Of a stretch of 64,000 bases of DNA, positions 53,756 to 64,000 are shown piece by piece; within the stretch, counting starts at the first letter, position 1; each line of letters begins with the position of its first letter. The DNA is from Vibrio neptunius (GTDB lineage Bacteria; Pseudomonadota; Gammaproteobacteria; Enterobacterales; Vibrionaceae): NCBI GenBank assembly GCA_019339365.1, contig CP079859.1, forward strand, positions 992,001 through 1,056,000, written 5' to 3'. The translations under genes were made by a program, and so were the position numbers. The notes under the pieces are model-generated. The model saw only the letters and a program-made list of their open reading frames with translations, was not told the DNA's origin and searched no databases.

Positions 53756-55010
53756 GACCGCTGATGACAACATTATTGTTGGTCTTGATATAGGTACTGC
53801 AACCGTATCGGCTCTGGTTGGAGAAGTACTGCCTGATGGTCAGATAAACATAATCGGTGCAGGTAGTAGTCCATCGCGCGGAATGGACAAGGGTGGCGTC
53901 AACGATCTTGAATCCGTTGTGAAGTCTGTCCAGAGAGCGGTTGATCAAGCTGAACTGATGGCCGAATGCCAAATCAGTCATGTATTTATTTCTATCTCTG
54001 GTAGACATATTGCTAGCCGTATAGAAAAAGGCATGGGAACTATTTCTGACGAAGAAGTTTCTCAAGAAGATATGGACCGTGCGATTCATACTGCTAAATC
54101 TATCAAAATAGGTGACGAACAGCGCATTCTGCATGTAATTCCACAAGAATTTACGATTGATTACCAAGAAGGGATTAAAAATCCGCTAGGTTTATCAGGA
54201 GTAAGGATGGAAGTGAGCGTGCATTTGATCTCCTGCCACAATGACATGGCAAGAAACATTATCAAAGCTGTTGAACGTTGCGGTTTGAAAGTTGAGCATC
54301 TGGTTTATTCTGGTTTAGCAGCGAGTAATGCTGTGATCACTGAAGATGAACGTGAACTGGGTGTTTGCGTTGTCGATATCGGTGCTGGCACTATGGATGT
54401 ATCGATTTGGACTGGTGGTGCCCTGAGGCATACGGAAGTCTTTTCCTATGCAGGCAATGCTGTAACAAGCGATATTGCCTTTGCTTTTGGTACGCCAGTC
54501 AGTGATGCTGAAGAAATAAAAGTGAAATATGGCTGTGCTCTCAGTGAGCTGGTCAGCAAGGATGACACGGTTAACGTTCCTAGTGTGGGAGGTCGACCAT
54601 CGCGCAGTTTACAAAGACAAACTTTGTCTGAGGTGATTGAACCTCGTTATACTGAGTTGATGGGATTGGTTAACCAAACTATCGATACTGTTCAGGAGAA
54701 GCTGCGTGAAGAAGGGATTAAACATCACCTTGCAGCTGGTGTGGTACTGACTGGTGGTGCTGCACAGATTGAAGGGTTGGTAGAGTGTGCGGAACGCGTA
54801 TTCCGCAATCAAGTGCGAGTCGGCAAGCCTCTTGAGGTTAGTGGGCTAACAGATTATGTAAAAGAGCCGTATCACTCGACGGCGGTGGGTTTACTTCATT
54901 ATGCAAGAGACAGCCAAATCAATGACGATGCAGAATACAATGAGCCGAAACGCCAATCTGTAACGACATTATTTGGACGCTTGCGTAACTGGATACAAAA
55001 AGAATTTTAA
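53748..55010 (+). CDS. ftsA: Cell division protein FtsA
   Basis: 420-residue actin-like ATPase that tethers FtsZ to the membrane. DIGTATVSALVGE at the N-terminus, VVDIGAGTMDVSIW and LTGGAAQIEGL; the C-terminal amphipathic helix (RLRNWIQKEF) that binds the membrane is intact. Confidence 0.97.
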   Translation: MTKTADDNIIVGLDIGTATVSALVGEVLPDGQINIIGAGSSPSRGMDKGGVNDLESVVKSVQRAVDQAELMAECQISHVFISISGRHIASRIEKGMGTISDEEVSQEDMDRAIHTAKSIKIGDEQRILHVIPQEFTIDYQEGIKNPLGLSGVRMEVSVHLISCHNDMARNIIKAVERCGLKVEHLVYSGLAASNAVITEDERELGVCVVDIGAGTMDVSIWTGGALRHTEVFSYAGNAVTSDIAFAFGTPVSDAEEIKVKYGCALSELVSKDDTVNVPSVGGRPSRSLQRQTLSEVIEPRYTELMGLVNQTIDTVQEKLREEGIKHHLAAGVVLTGGAAQIEGLVECAERVFRNQVRVGKPLEVSGLTDYVKEPYHSTAVGLLHYARDSQINDDAEYNEPKRQSVTTLFGRLRNWIQKEF

Positions 55011-55040
55011 CCTGAGCAGCAGGATAAACGGAGATAACAC

Positions 55041-56276
55041 ATGTTTGAACCGATGATGGAAATGTCTGACGACGCAGTAATTAAAGTCGTTGGGGTTGGT
55101 GGCGGTGGTGGTAATGCCGTTGAACACATGGTACGTGAATCCATCGAAGGCGTGGAGTTCATTAGCATCAACACTGATGCGCAAGCGCTTCGTAAAACAA
55201 GCGTGAATAGCGTAATCCAGATTGGTGGTGACATGACCAAAGGTCTGGGTGCAGGCGCTAACCCTCAGGTTGGGCGTGACGCTGCTCTCGAAGATCGAGA
55301 TAGAATTAAAGAAGAGCTCGATGGTGCCGATATGGTATTTATCGCAGCTGGCATGGGTGGCGGTACAGGTACAGGAGCTGCTCCAGTGATTGCAGAAGTC
55401 GCAAAAGAGCTGGGTATTCTTACTGTCGCTGTTGTCACTAAGCCATTTAGCTTTGAAGGCAAAAAGCGTTTGGCTTTTGCTGAGCAAGGAATTGAAGAGC
55501 TGTCTAAACATGTAGACTCATTAATTACAATTCCAAACGAAAAGCTACTCAAAGTCTTGGGCCGTGGCATCACTCTACTTGAAGCTTTTGCTAGCGCGAA
55601 TGACGTACTTAAGAATGCAGTACAAGGTATTGCAGAACTTATTACTCGTCCGGGCATGATTAACGTCGACTTTGCAGATGTTCGAACTGTGATGTCGGAA
55701 ATGGGTCATGCGATGATGGGTAGCGGCGTTGCCAAAGGTGAAGATCGTGCTGAAGAAGCGGCTGAGATGGCTATCTCAAGTCCACTTCTGGAAGATATCG
55801 ATCTCGCTGGTGCTCGTGGTGTTCTTGTTAACATTACAGCTGGTCTTGATATGCGTCTGGATGAGTTTGAAACAGTGGGTAACACGGTTAAAGCATTTGC
55901 TTCAGATAATGCTACAGTTGTTATTGGTACTTCGTTAGATCCTGATATGGCTGATGAAATTCGCGTAACTGTTGTTGCTACTGGTATTGGCACAGAGAAA
56001 AAGCCTGATATCACTTTGGTGGCCGGTGGAAAAACGAAAGTTTCTTCTGTCGCACAACCACAAACACAACCAGCTGCACCTACTCAGCAGCCAGCTGTCA
56101 ATAAAGTGGAAGAAAAACCGGCACCAAGTTTGCAAGAGAAACCTCAGGTGACTCCTCAGCCGACAAGTTCTGCTCCTTCGAGCTCAGGTGCTGGTCAACA
56201 AAGTGCCGCCCCTAAAGCTGATAAGGACACTGGTTATCTTGATATTCCAGCATTCTTACGTCGTCAGGCTGACTAA
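55041..56276 (+). CDS. ftsZ: Cell division GTPase FtsZ
   Basis: 411 residues. GTP-binding signature GGGTGTG (106-112), T7 loop with [11 protein letters not shown], a linker rich in Pro/Gln/Ser (about 335-395) and the C-terminal peptide [16 protein letters not shown] that binds FtsA, ZipA and MinC. Polymerises into the Z-ring. Starts 30 nt after ftsA, behind GGAGA. Confidence 0.98.
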   Translation: MFEPMMEMSDDAVIKVVGVGGGGGNAVEHMVRESIEGVEFISINTDAQALRKTSVNSVIQIGGDMTKGLGAGANPQVGRDAALEDRDRIKEELDGADMVFIAAGMGGGTGTGAAPVIAEVAKELGILTVAVVTKPFSFEGKKRLAFAEQGIEELSKHVDSLITIPNEKLLKVLGRGITLLEAFASANDVLKNAVQGIAELITRPGMINVDFADVRTVMSEMGHAMMGSGVAKGEDRAEEAAEMAISSPLLEDIDLAGARGVLVNITAGLDMRLDEFETVGNTVKAFASDNATVVIGTSLDPDMADEIRVTVVATGIGTEKKPDITLVAGGKTKVSSVAQPQTQPAAPTQQPAVNKVEEKPAPSLQEKPQVTPQPTSSAPSSSGAGQQSAAPKADKDTGYLDIPAFLRRQAD

Positions 56277-56290
56277 AATTAAGTCATAAT

Positions 56291-56318
56291 TTGACACTGT
56301 TCAAAATTATGGTACGAT
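56291..56318 (+). promoter_or_regulatory. Probable promoter of lpxC
   Basis: Consensus TTGACA (56291-56296), 16-bp spacer, TACGAT (56313-56318), 59 nt before the lpxC start. It allows lpxC to be transcribed apart from ftsZ. Confidence 0.65.
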
Positions 56319-56376
56319 TCGCGGTCAATATTACTCATTGACCGCGTTTTGTAGCAATTAGTACTGAGGCAAGCAG

Positions 56377-57294
56377 ATGATCAGACAACGTACTCTGAAA
56401 GAAATAGTGAAAACAACTGGTGTGGGACTCCACTCTGGTCGCAAAGTGACACTTACTCTTCGCCCAGCGGCTGCAAACACAGGTATTATCTACCGTCGTA
56501 CAGATGTTAATCCACCTGTCGATTTTCCAGCAGATCCAGAATCAGTTCGTGATACCATGCTTTGTACCGCTTTGGTTAATGACGAAGGCGTACGCATTTC
56601 AACAGTTGAACACTTAAATGCTGCACTTGCAGGTATGGGCATCGATAATATTATCGTTGAGGTTGATGCGCCAGAGATTCCAATCATGGATGGCAGTGCC
56701 AGTCCTTTTGTGTTTTTGCTGCAACAAGCTGGTATTGAAGAACAGAACGCACCTAAGCGTTTTATTCGTATCAAGAAACCTGTGCGCTTTGAAGATGACG
56801 ATAAATGGGCAGAGTTTGTACCTTTCAATGGTTTCCGTATGGATTTCGAGATTGAGTTCAACCACCCAGCAATTGAATCAGATGAACAACATTTATTGTT
56901 TGATTTTTCATCACAAGGCTTTGTCAAAGATATATCTCGTGCACGCACCTTCGGTTTTATGCGCGACATTGAATACTTACAATCTCAAAACCTATGTTTA
57001 GGTGGAAGCTTTGATTGTGCCATCGTATTAGACGAATACCGTATTCTTAATGAAGAAGGTCTGCGATTCGAAAACGAATTTGTCACTCATAAAGTATTGG
57101 ATGCTATTGGTGACCTTTACATGTGTGGCCACCCAATCATTGGTGAGTTCCGTGCGTTTAAATCTGGCCATGGTTTAAACAACCAACTATTACGTTCTGT
57201 TCTAGCAGATCAAGAAGCGTGGGAGTGGGTAACGTTTGAAGAAGAAGCAGTTTCACCAGTCGCTTTCGCGCAACCAAGCATGGTTGTAGCGTAA
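56377..57294 (+). CDS. lpxC: UDP-3-O-acyl-N-acetylglucosamine deacetylase
   Basis: 305 residues. Zinc amidase that makes the first committed step of lipid A synthesis. Zinc ligands His-79 ([10 protein letters not shown]), His-238 and Asp-242 ([10 protein letters not shown]) are present. In E. coli its level is set by FtsH proteolysis via the C-terminal tail; here the tail ends PSMVVA, hydrophobic like that degron. Confidence 0.97.
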   Translation: MIRQRTLKEIVKTTGVGLHSGRKVTLTLRPAAANTGIIYRRTDVNPPVDFPADPESVRDTMLCTALVNDEGVRISTVEHLNAALAGMGIDNIIVEVDAPEIPIMDGSASPFVFLLQQAGIEEQNAPKRFIRIKKPVRFEDDDKWAEFVPFNGFRMDFEIEFNHPAIESDEQHLLFDFSSQGFVKDISRARTFGFMRDIEYLQSQNLCLGGSFDCAIVLDEYRILNEEGLRFENEFVTHKVLDAIGDLYMCGHPIIGEFRAFKSGHGLNNQLLRSVLADQEAWEWVTFEEEAVSPVAFAQPSMVVA

Positions 57295-57310
57295 AAAGCA
57301 AAAAATTTGA

Positions 57311-57338
57311 AAAACCAGGCGAAAGCCTGGTTTTTTTG
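57311..57338 (+). terminator. Terminator after lpxC
   Basis: 10-bp stem AAAACCAGGC/GCCTGGTTTT closed by a GAAA tetraloop, followed by T (57331-57337). Confidence 0.92.
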
Positions 57339-57701
57339 TTTTTGTCGTTTGCCGCATGGCAAAGATCTGCCAACGGTTCAAAAGATCTTGCCGATCAATT
57401 TAAATCTTTAGGTCCAATAAATAAATTTATTCGGTTTACTGGGCATATTTTAATCTCAGAGGATAAACATCCATCATATAACGAACAAAAATAAAGAATG
57501 CTTCAAACAAATCACCTTGTTATTGGTCGTTAGAGGCAAAATTCCTTAAACTAACCGCCACTTAAGCCTTGAAATCTATAGTTCTCATCACAATATCTGA
57601 GTAAAGTGATTTATCTCAGTATTCTTAGTTCAAAACTGTTAGAGACTGAAGGCACAGAATGTAGATCGGGCCCGATCTAAGTAAAGAGAGATGCATAGCA
57701 A
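57339..57701. other. Long secA leader region without dciA or secM
   Basis: About 360 nt with no recognisable gene, although relatives place secM (E. coli) or dciA (many gammaproteobacteria) here. A short open frame through 57339-57493 was rejected. An imperfect hairpin (TGAGTAAA / TTTATCTCA) lies near 57598-57617 and a perfect palindrome at 57662-57679. Confidence 0.45.
57662..57679. repeat. Perfect 18-bp palindrome in the secA leader
   Basis: TAGATCGGGCCCGATCTA, centred 32 nt before the secA ATG. It could fold as an RNA hairpin just before the ribosome binding site (AAAGAGAG) or act as a DNA operator. Confidence 0.6.
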
Positions 57702-60432
57702 ATGATAACTAAGCTACTGACAAAAGTAATTGGCAGTCGCAACGACCGCACGTTACGTCGCCTTAGAAAAATTGTAAAAAGAAATTAATAACTATGAACC
57801 AACCTTCGAAGCGCTTTCTGATGAAGAATTGAAAGCCAAAACGGTTGAGTTCCGCCAGCGTCTTGAACAGGGTGAAACCTTAGATAAACTGCTGCCAGAA
57901 GCGTTTGCGACAGTACGTGAAGCATCAAAGCGTGTTTATGGTATGCGTCACTTCGACGTCCAGCTTATTGGTGGTATGGTACTGAATGCTGGTCAGATTG
58001 CTGAAATGCGCACCGGTGAAGGTAAAACACTGACAGCGACATTACCTGCTTATCTTAATGCTCTTGCAGGAAAGGGTGTGCACGTTGTTACCGTCAACGA
58101 CTACCTAGCAAAGCGTGATGCAGAAACAAACCGTCCTCTCTTCGAATTTCTTGGGATGACCGTTGGCGTCAATGTGCCAAATATGCCTCCACAAGAAAAG
58201 AAACAAGCTTACTTAGCGGATATTCTATACGGAACCAACAATGAGTTTGGTTTTGACTACCTGCGTGACAACATGGCCTTCCGTCCCGAAGACCGCGTTC
58301 AACGTGCTCGGTTCTTTGCAGTAGTGGATGAAGTAGATTCGATTCTTATTGATGAAGCACGTACGCCATTGATCATCTCTGGTCCTGCAGAAGATAGTTC
58401 TGAACTGTACACGCGTATTAACACACTTATTCCAAATCTTCAGAAACAAGATCAGGAAGATTCAGAAGAGTATCGTGGTGATGGCCATTACACCGTCGAT
58501 GAAAAATCGAAGCAGGTCCATCTGACAGAGACGGGTCAGGAGTTTGTTGAAGAACTGATGATCAAGAATGGCTTAATGGAAGAAGGAGATACACTTTACT
58601 CTCCGGCGAACATTAGCCTGTTGCATCACGTTAATGCGGCTCTGCGTGCCCATGTTCTGTTTGAAAAGAACGTAGACTACATCGTCAATGAAGATGGCGA
58701 GGTGGTGATCGTTGATGAACATACTGGCCGTACAATGCCTGGCCGTCGTTGGTCTGAAGGTCTTCACCAAGCTGTTGAAGCCAAAGAAGGTGTGAAGATC
58801 CAGAACGAAAACCAAACGCTCGCATCTATTACATTCCAGAATTTCTTCCGTTTATACGAAAAGTTATCAGGTATGACGGGTACTGCGGATACTGAAGCGT
58901 TTGAATTTCAGTCTATTTATGGCCTAGAAACGGTTGTGATCCCAACCAACAAACCCATGATTCGTAACGATATGCCGGATGTGGTTTATCGTACTGAAGC
59001 AGACAAATTCAATGCGATTATTGAAGATATTAAAGAGCGCGTTGCTAAAGGTCAGCCTTCTCTAGTAGGTACAGTTTCTATTGAAAAGTCTGAACTGCTG
59101 TCTAATGCGCTGAAAAAAGCGAAGATCAAACATAACGTTTTGAATGCAAAATTTCACGAACGTGAAGCAGAAATTGTTGCTGAAGCAGGAACCCCTGGCG
59201 CGGTGACAATCGCCACTAACATGGCTGGTCGTGGTACTGATATTGTGTTAGGCGGAAGCTGGCAGGCGAAAGTGGATTCAATGCAGAATCCAACACAAGA
59301 GCAAATCGAAACGATTAAAGCAGAGTGGAAAGAAGTACACGACAAAGTTCTTGAAGCTGGCGGTCTGCACATCATTGGTACTGAACGTCACGAGTCCCGT
59401 CGTATTGATAACCAGCTACGAGGTCGTTCGGGTCGTCAGGGAGATGCAGGTTCTTCGCGTTTCTATTTATCGATGGAAGACTCCCTATTACGTATCTTCA
59501 CCTCAGATCGCATGGCTAGTCTTATCCAAAGTGGTATGGAAGAAGGTGAGGCGATTGAATCTAAGATGCTATCTCGCTCCATTGAAAAAGCGCAACGTAA
59601 AGTCGAAGGTCGTAACTTCGACATTCGTAAACAGCTACTTGAATACGATGATGTGGCGAACGATCAGCGTAAAGTGGTTTATGAGCTTCGTGATGAACTG
59701 ATGAGTATTGAAGACATCAGTGAAATGATTGAGCAAAATCGAGCTGATGTGATCAGTGCTATTATCGACGAATACATTCCACCACAATCTCTGGAAGATA
59801 TGTGGGATGTAGAAGGCCTTCAAGAGCGTCTGAAGAACGATTTTGATTTGGATGCGCCGGTCAAACAGTGGCTTGAAGAAGACGATAAGTTATACGAAGA
59901 AGCGTTACGTGAGAAGATCCTTGAAACTTCTGTTGCCGTTTATAAAGAGAAAGAAGCGGTGGTGGGTGAGCAGGTTCTACGTAACTTTGAAAAATCCGTT
60001 ATGCTACAAACGCTGGATACGCTTTGGAAAGAGCATTTGGCGGCAATGGATCACTTGCGTCAAGGTATCCACCTACGTGGTTATGCTCAGAAAAACCCGA
60101 AGCAAGAGTACAAACGTGAGTCGTTTGAGTTGTTTGAAGGTCTTCTAGATGCGCTTAAATCAGACGTCATTACCATACTGTCTAAAGTGCGAGTTCAACA
60201 GCAGGAAGAAGTTGAGCGTATGGAAGCGCAGCGCCGTGCCCAAGCAGAAGAAGCGGCTCGTCGTGCTCAAGCTCAGCATGCATCTGCTGAAAATCAACTT
60301 TCCGACGAAGAAAACCATGATGGTGCACATCAGCCAACGGTTCGTGAAGAACGCAAAGTTGGCCGAAATGAGCCATGCCCATGTGGTAGCGGTAAGAAGT
60401 ACAAGCAATGTCACGGTCAAATTAATAGCTAA
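57702..60432 (+). CDS. secA: Protein translocase ATPase SecA, 5' end shifted by a 1-nt insertion (probable sequence error)
   Basis: Motor that drives unfolded preproteins through SecYEG. ATG 57702 starts [20 protein letters not shown] as in other Vibrio SecA proteins, but the frame hits TAA after ...KIVKRN. Removing one A from the five-A run 57776-57780 restores [21 protein letters not shown] and joins the rest for about 909 residues, the normal length. From 57829 on the frame is open: Walker [25 protein letters not shown] (Walker B/DEAD), helicase motifs, and the C-terminal zinc/SecB-binding [17 protein letters not shown]. secA is essential, so a sequencing error is much more likely than a true null. 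A 4-codon ORF (57691-57705) ends ATGA across the start. Confidence 0.93.
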
Positions 60433-60454
60433 TTTGAAATCGTACATGAAAAGT

Positions 60455-60480
60455 AAAGAGTCGCTTAAGCGGCTCTTTTT
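60455..60480 (+). terminator. Terminator after secA
   Basis: 12-nt arms AAAGAGTCGCTT/AAGCGGCTCTTT (one G-U pair) with a tight loop, followed by T, 23 nt after the secA stop. Confidence 0.85.
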
Positions 60481-60523
60481 ATATGCGAATTTAATTAGTT
60501 ATCTCGATATTAAGAAGAAAAGT

Positions 60524-60638
60524 CGTCATTCCCTATAGCGAAGAATGAGCGTCGTAGGGAATCTCGCTGATAATTTGGCTTAGGATTGTTGTGGTATGAG
60601 CTCCCCAATTCAGTCGTTCCTCCTTCTTGAGGATGACG
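60524..60638. repeat. MITE-like palindromic intergenic repeat
   Basis: About 115 bp flanked by inverted ends CGTCATTCC and GGATGACG, with inner hairpins (TCCCTA...TAGGGA, and CCTC...GAGG near the right end). This style of short dispersed repeat is common in Vibrio intergenic regions. It fills the secA-mutT gap and carries no gene. Only one copy is in the window, so the repeat nature is judged by form. Confidence 0.55.
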
Positions 60639-60685
60639 CGATACTGACTAGATTATCTAAGCGTTTTATTTAGGAACATTATCAT

Positions 60686-61090
60686 ATGAAAAGAATTCAC
60701 ATCGTAGCAGCAATCATCTTCAATCAAGATAAGTCACAAGTCTTTATCACCAAACGGCCAGATGATAAACATAAGGGGGGCTTCTGGGAGTTTCCTGGTG
60801 GTAAAGTGGAGTTAGGTGAAACCATAGAAGACGCTATTGTTCGGGAACTCGAAGAAGAAGTCGGTATTAAGGTGACAGAGCAGAGTCTATTCGAACATCT
60901 TGAATATGACTACCCAGAAAAGTCGCTCAAGTTTGATTTCATTAGTGTGACCAGATTCGAGAACACTCCGTATGGTAAAGAAGGTCAACAAGGCGTTTGG
61001 GTACCAATAACTGAGCTTACTCACTATGCATTCCCGGAAGCTAACATACCCATTTTACATCGAGTGATGAACGAATTTGCACAGAGGTAG
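60686..61090 (+). CDS. mutT: 8-oxo-dGTP diphosphatase MutT
   Basis: 134-residue Nudix enzyme that clears oxidised dGTP from the nucleotide pool. Box GGKVELGETIEDAIVRELEE followed by EVGI fulfils GX5EX7REUXEEXGU. The AGGA site precedes the ATG. secA-mutT adjacency is as in E. coli. Confidence 0.96.
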   Translation: MKRIHIVAAIIFNQDKSQVFITKRPDDKHKGGFWEFPGGKVELGETIEDAIVRELEEEVGIKVTEQSLFEHLEYDYPEKSLKFDFISVTRFENTPYGKEGQQGVWVPITELTHYAFPEANIPILHRVMNEFAQR

Positions 61091-61201
61091 GTAAGTGTCG
61101 TTCGTTTTGATAAAAATTTTGTGATGAAAGATCATCCGGATCTAGCCAGCAATGGTTAATGTTGGTAGTTTTAATCTACTAAGCACATTTAATGATAATA
61201 A

Positions 61202-62023
<822 letters not shown>

Positions 62024-62088
62024 TTTGAAGGGAATTATCCTGCATCTTAGTATTAAAGTGAAGCTAGAAACTGAAAGTAAATAATTAT

Positions 62089-62113
62089 GCGCTGGGCTTG
62101 CCCGGCGCTTTTT
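62089..62113 (+). terminator. Terminator after dapB
   Basis: 9-bp stem GCGCTGGGC/GCCCGGCGC (one G-U pair), 2-nt loop, five T. Confidence 0.85.
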
Positions 62114-62424
62114 GTATCTGGTTTAAATTAGTAATCCAATAAACAAGTTGATGTATGATATCTGCATCTAAGTTTACTGTCGTTTTTGGTTGTTTGTGTG
62201 TTGATTTTTGCTTAGTTGCTTAAAAGTTATGGTAACTGTGTGTTGTTCAACGTTTGCGCTAAGGTGATAATAAAAACTGTGATCTCAGATATGTTGAAAA
62301 TACTCCATTTCAGAAATCGTTCACCTTATCTCCTTGTTAGTGGGACTAAACTGTATATTTTAGCCATCTAAAAACATTTTTGGTTTTAACTGCTCTAAAT
62401 ATTAAATTTATTTTCGTGTCTCTG
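62114..62424. other. AT-rich upstream region of carAB
   Basis: No ORF. A weak PurR-like site (10 of 16 matches, 62244-62259) is the only visible possible operator, some 200 bp before the probable transcription start; I give it little weight. Confidence 0.35.
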
Positions 62425-62453
62425 TTGACACTTCTTTATCGCCTCATTAGAAT
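62425..62453 (+). promoter_or_regulatory. Strong promoter of carAB
   Basis: TTGACA (62425-62430), 17-bp spacer, TAGAAT (62448-62453). The start would be near 62460, giving a leader of about 100 nt. It compares with the upstream P1 promoter of E. coli carAB. Confidence 0.75.
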
Positions 62454-62511
62454 ACCGCCAATTTGTCTAAATAACCTGAGAACGCGTTTTTATTGCGTGA
62501 AGGAAGGCAAG

Positions 62512-62550
62512 TTTGCAGTTTAATTTATTATTTTTGCATTTTTATTCTGG
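62512..62550 (+). promoter_or_regulatory. Candidate tandem ArgR boxes before carA
   Basis: Two sites, TGCAGTTTAATTTA (62514-62527) and TGCATTTTTATTCT (62535-62548), match the core TGAATWWWWATTCA at 11 and 12 of 14 positions. They are exactly 21 bp apart, the spacing of ARG box pairs. They lie where E. coli carAB has the arginine-controlled P2 promoter, about 70 bp after P1. A TTTAAT -10-like box (62519-62524) is inside. Confidence 0.4.
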
Positions 62551-62558
62551 AGGTTGTC

Positions 62559-63698
62559 TTGAGTAAATCAGCACTGTTAGTCCTAGAAGATGGGACAGTG
62601 TTCCGCGGAGTTTCCATTGGAGCAGATGGGTCGTCCGTTGGTGAAGTTGTTTTTAATACCTCGATGACGGGGTACCAAGAAATCCTCACTGATCCTTCCT
62701 ATTCCCAACAAATCGTCACCCTTACTTATCCTCACATAGGCAATACCGGAACCAATTCCGAAGACGAAGAATCCTCTTCCATTCATGCACAAGGCCTTGT
62801 GATTCGCGATCTTCCTCTCATCGCTTCTAACTTTCGTAACGAACAATCCCTTTCTGATTACCTTAAATCGCAAAACATCGTTGGCATCGCTGATATTGAT
62901 ACGCGCAAGCTGACTCGCATTCTGCGTGAAAAAGGCGCACAAAACGGTTGTATCGTTGCGGGTAACAACTTAGACGAGGCTCTAGCGCTGGCTAAAGCAA
63001 AAGAATTCCCTGGCCTAAAAGGTATGGACCTTGCGAAAGAAGTTACTACAAAAGAAGCGTATCAATGGAAACAAGGTTCGTGGACGCTCGAGGGTGGACT
63101 TCCTGAAGCGCAAGACGACAGCGAGTTGCCATATCACGTTGTTGCCTACGACTTCGGAGCGAAACGTAACATCCTGCGCATGCTGGTTGACCGAGGCTGC
63201 CGCCTAACGGTTGTACCTGCTGAAACCAGTGCAGAAGAAGTATTGGCTCTAAACCCAGATGGCGTATTCCTATCGAACGGCCCTGGTGACCCAGAACCAT
63301 GTACTTACGCAATCGAAGCGACCAAAGTGTTCTTGGATAAAGGTTTGCCAATCTTTGGTATCTGTTTAGGTCACCAAATCCTTGCGTTAGCGTCTGGTGC
63401 GCAAACCGTTAAGATGAAATTTGGTCACCACGGTGCTAACCACCCAGTTAAAGACCTAGATCGTAATGTTGTGATGATTACTTCTCAGAACCACGGTTTT
63501 GCTGCTGATGAAGCAACATTGCCTGAGAACCTACGTGCAACTCACGTGTCACTATTTGATGGATCTCTACAAGGTATCCACCGTACAGATAAGCCAGCAT
63601 TTAGCTTCCAAGGTCACCCTGAAGCAAGCCCTGGTCCACACGACGCAGCACCATTATTTGACCACTTTATCGAACTAATCAAACAACACAGCGCTTAA
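62559..63698 (+). CDS. carA: Carbamoyl-phosphate synthase small (glutaminase) subunit
   Basis: 379 residues, TTG start at 62559 after GGAGG (five bases apart), giving [16 protein letters not shown] as in other Vibrio CarA. The longer frame from 62493 lacks support. Class I glutaminase with the Cys in FGICLGHQ and His/Glu in [12 protein letters not shown]. Provides ammonia for carbamoyl phosphate used in arginine and pyrimidine synthesis. carB follows after 16 nt. Confidence 0.97.
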   Translation: MSKSALLVLEDGTVFRGVSIGADGSSVGEVVFNTSMTGYQEILTDPSYSQQIVTLTYPHIGNTGTNSEDEESSSIHAQGLVIRDLPLIASNFRNEQSLSDYLKSQNIVGIADIDTRKLTRILREKGAQNGCIVAGNNLDEALALAKAKEFPGLKGMDLAKEVTTKEAYQWKQGSWTLEGGLPEAQDDSELPYHVVAYDFGAKRNILRMLVDRGCRLTVVPAETSAEEVLALNPDGVFLSNGPGDPEPCTYAIEATKVFLDKGLPIFGICLGHQILALASGAQTVKMKFGHHGANHPVKDLDRNVVMITSQNHGFAADEATLPENLRATHVSLFDGSLQGIHRTDKPAFSFQGHPEASPGPHDAAPLFDHFIELIKQHSA

Positions 63699-63714
63699 TT
63701 CGGAGTAGTAGAGA

Positions 63715-64000
63715 ATGCCAAAACGTACTGACTTAAAAAGTATTCTAATTCTAGGTGCAGGCCCGATTGTTATCGGTCAGGCATGTGAGTTTGACTACTC
63801 TGGTGCTCAAGCATGTAAAGCACTGCGCGAAGAGGGTTATCGAGTTATCCTTGTAAACTCTAACCCTGCAACCATCATGACTGACCCAGATATGGCGGAT
63901 GCCACTTACATCGAACCAATCCAGTGGGAAGTGGTTCGCAAGATCATAGAGAAAGAGCGCCCTGATGCAGTACTACCTACTATGGGTGGCCAGACTGCAC
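63715..64000 (+). CDS. carB: Carbamoyl-phosphate synthase large subunit, 3' end outside window
   Basis: The first 95 codons are visible ([22 protein letters not shown]...), including the N-terminal ATP-grasp/pre-ATP-grasp start. GGAG lies 9 nt before the ATG. The remainder (about 1070 residues in the family) is beyond 64000. Operon with carA. Confidence 0.96.
   Translation, partial: MPKRTDLKSILILGAGPIVIGQACEFDYSGAQACKALREEGYRVILVNSNPATIMTDPDMADATYIEPIQWEVVRKIIEKERPDAVLPTMGGQTA

Noticed and set aside
57311..57493. Plus-strand open frame running through the lpxC terminator (contains ...WQRSANGSKDLADQFKSLG...)
   Set aside because: No start codon with a ribosome binding site; begins inside lpxC and passes through a strong terminator; no family resemblance.
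62244..62259. PurR-like site TGTTCAACGTTTGCGC upstream of carA
   Set aside because: Only one half matches well (10 of 16 overall) and it is too far from the promoter to weigh.

Overview
The window is core chromosome of a Vibrio species (Gammaproteobacteria, Vibrionaceae). The gene content, the protein sequences and the order of the blocks all match that group: the tolC-nudF-yqiB-cpdA-yqiA-parE-parC block, degS-degQ-zapG-zapE-rplM-rpsI-petABC-sspAB, dolP-diaA-yraN-lpoA-rsmI-rnpB, a complete division and cell wall (dcw) cluster, secA-mutT-dapB-carAB. The species cannot be named from sequence reading alone. I see no prophage, insertion sequence, CRISPR array, tRNA, rRNA or integron part. I also found no undescribed multi-gene system, and I do not want to overstate what is a housekeeping region.

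Layout. 1-11488 (minus): two adjacent glutamate synthase operons of different subfamilies. The first (gltB1, gltD1 cut by the window edge) is of the enterobacterial type; the second (gltB2-gltD2) is of the Bacillus/alphaproteobacterial type. 12005-17648 (plus): YhcC-like radical SAM protein, a PAS/GGDEF diguanylate cyclase, the redox sensor kinase arcB and a small lipoprotein of unknown role. 17705-19030 (minus): tolC. 19264-26128 (plus): ADP-ribose pyrophosphatase, YqiB, cAMP phosphodiesterase, YqiA esterase and topoisomerase IV. 26174-29306 (minus): envelope proteases degS and degQ, and zapG. 29459-35786 (plus): zapE, ribosomal proteins L13/S9, cytochrome bc1 complex, stringent starvation proteins A/B. 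35840-39174 (minus): dolP, diaA, yraN, lpoA. 39238-57294 (plus): rsmI, RNase P RNA, then the dcw cluster from rsmH to ftsZ and lpxC. 57702-64000 (plus): secA, mutT, dapB, carA and the start of carB.

The most notable result is a set of four broken reading frames, each explained by a small indel in or next to an A tract: degQ (about 27,670), zapE (29,730-29,740, a run of 11 A), diaA (about 36,641) and secA (57,776-57,780). Putting back one base makes each protein full length. secA is essential and there is only one copy here, so a true null is implausible. The simplest reading is that the sequence carries homopolymer indel errors and that all four genes are intact in the organism. The zapE A11 tract and the degQ C_AAA_AAG motif are, however, sequences on which real slippage can occur, so they deserve a read-level check.

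Smaller points: a perfect 18-bp palindrome and a 4-codon ORF just before secA; a 12-codon ORF with its own ribosome binding site overlapping the petA start; mraZ, ddl and dciA/secM absent from positions where relatives often have them; a MITE-like palindromic repeat between secA and mutT; and a carA leader with tandem ArgR-like boxes at exact 21-bp spacing.
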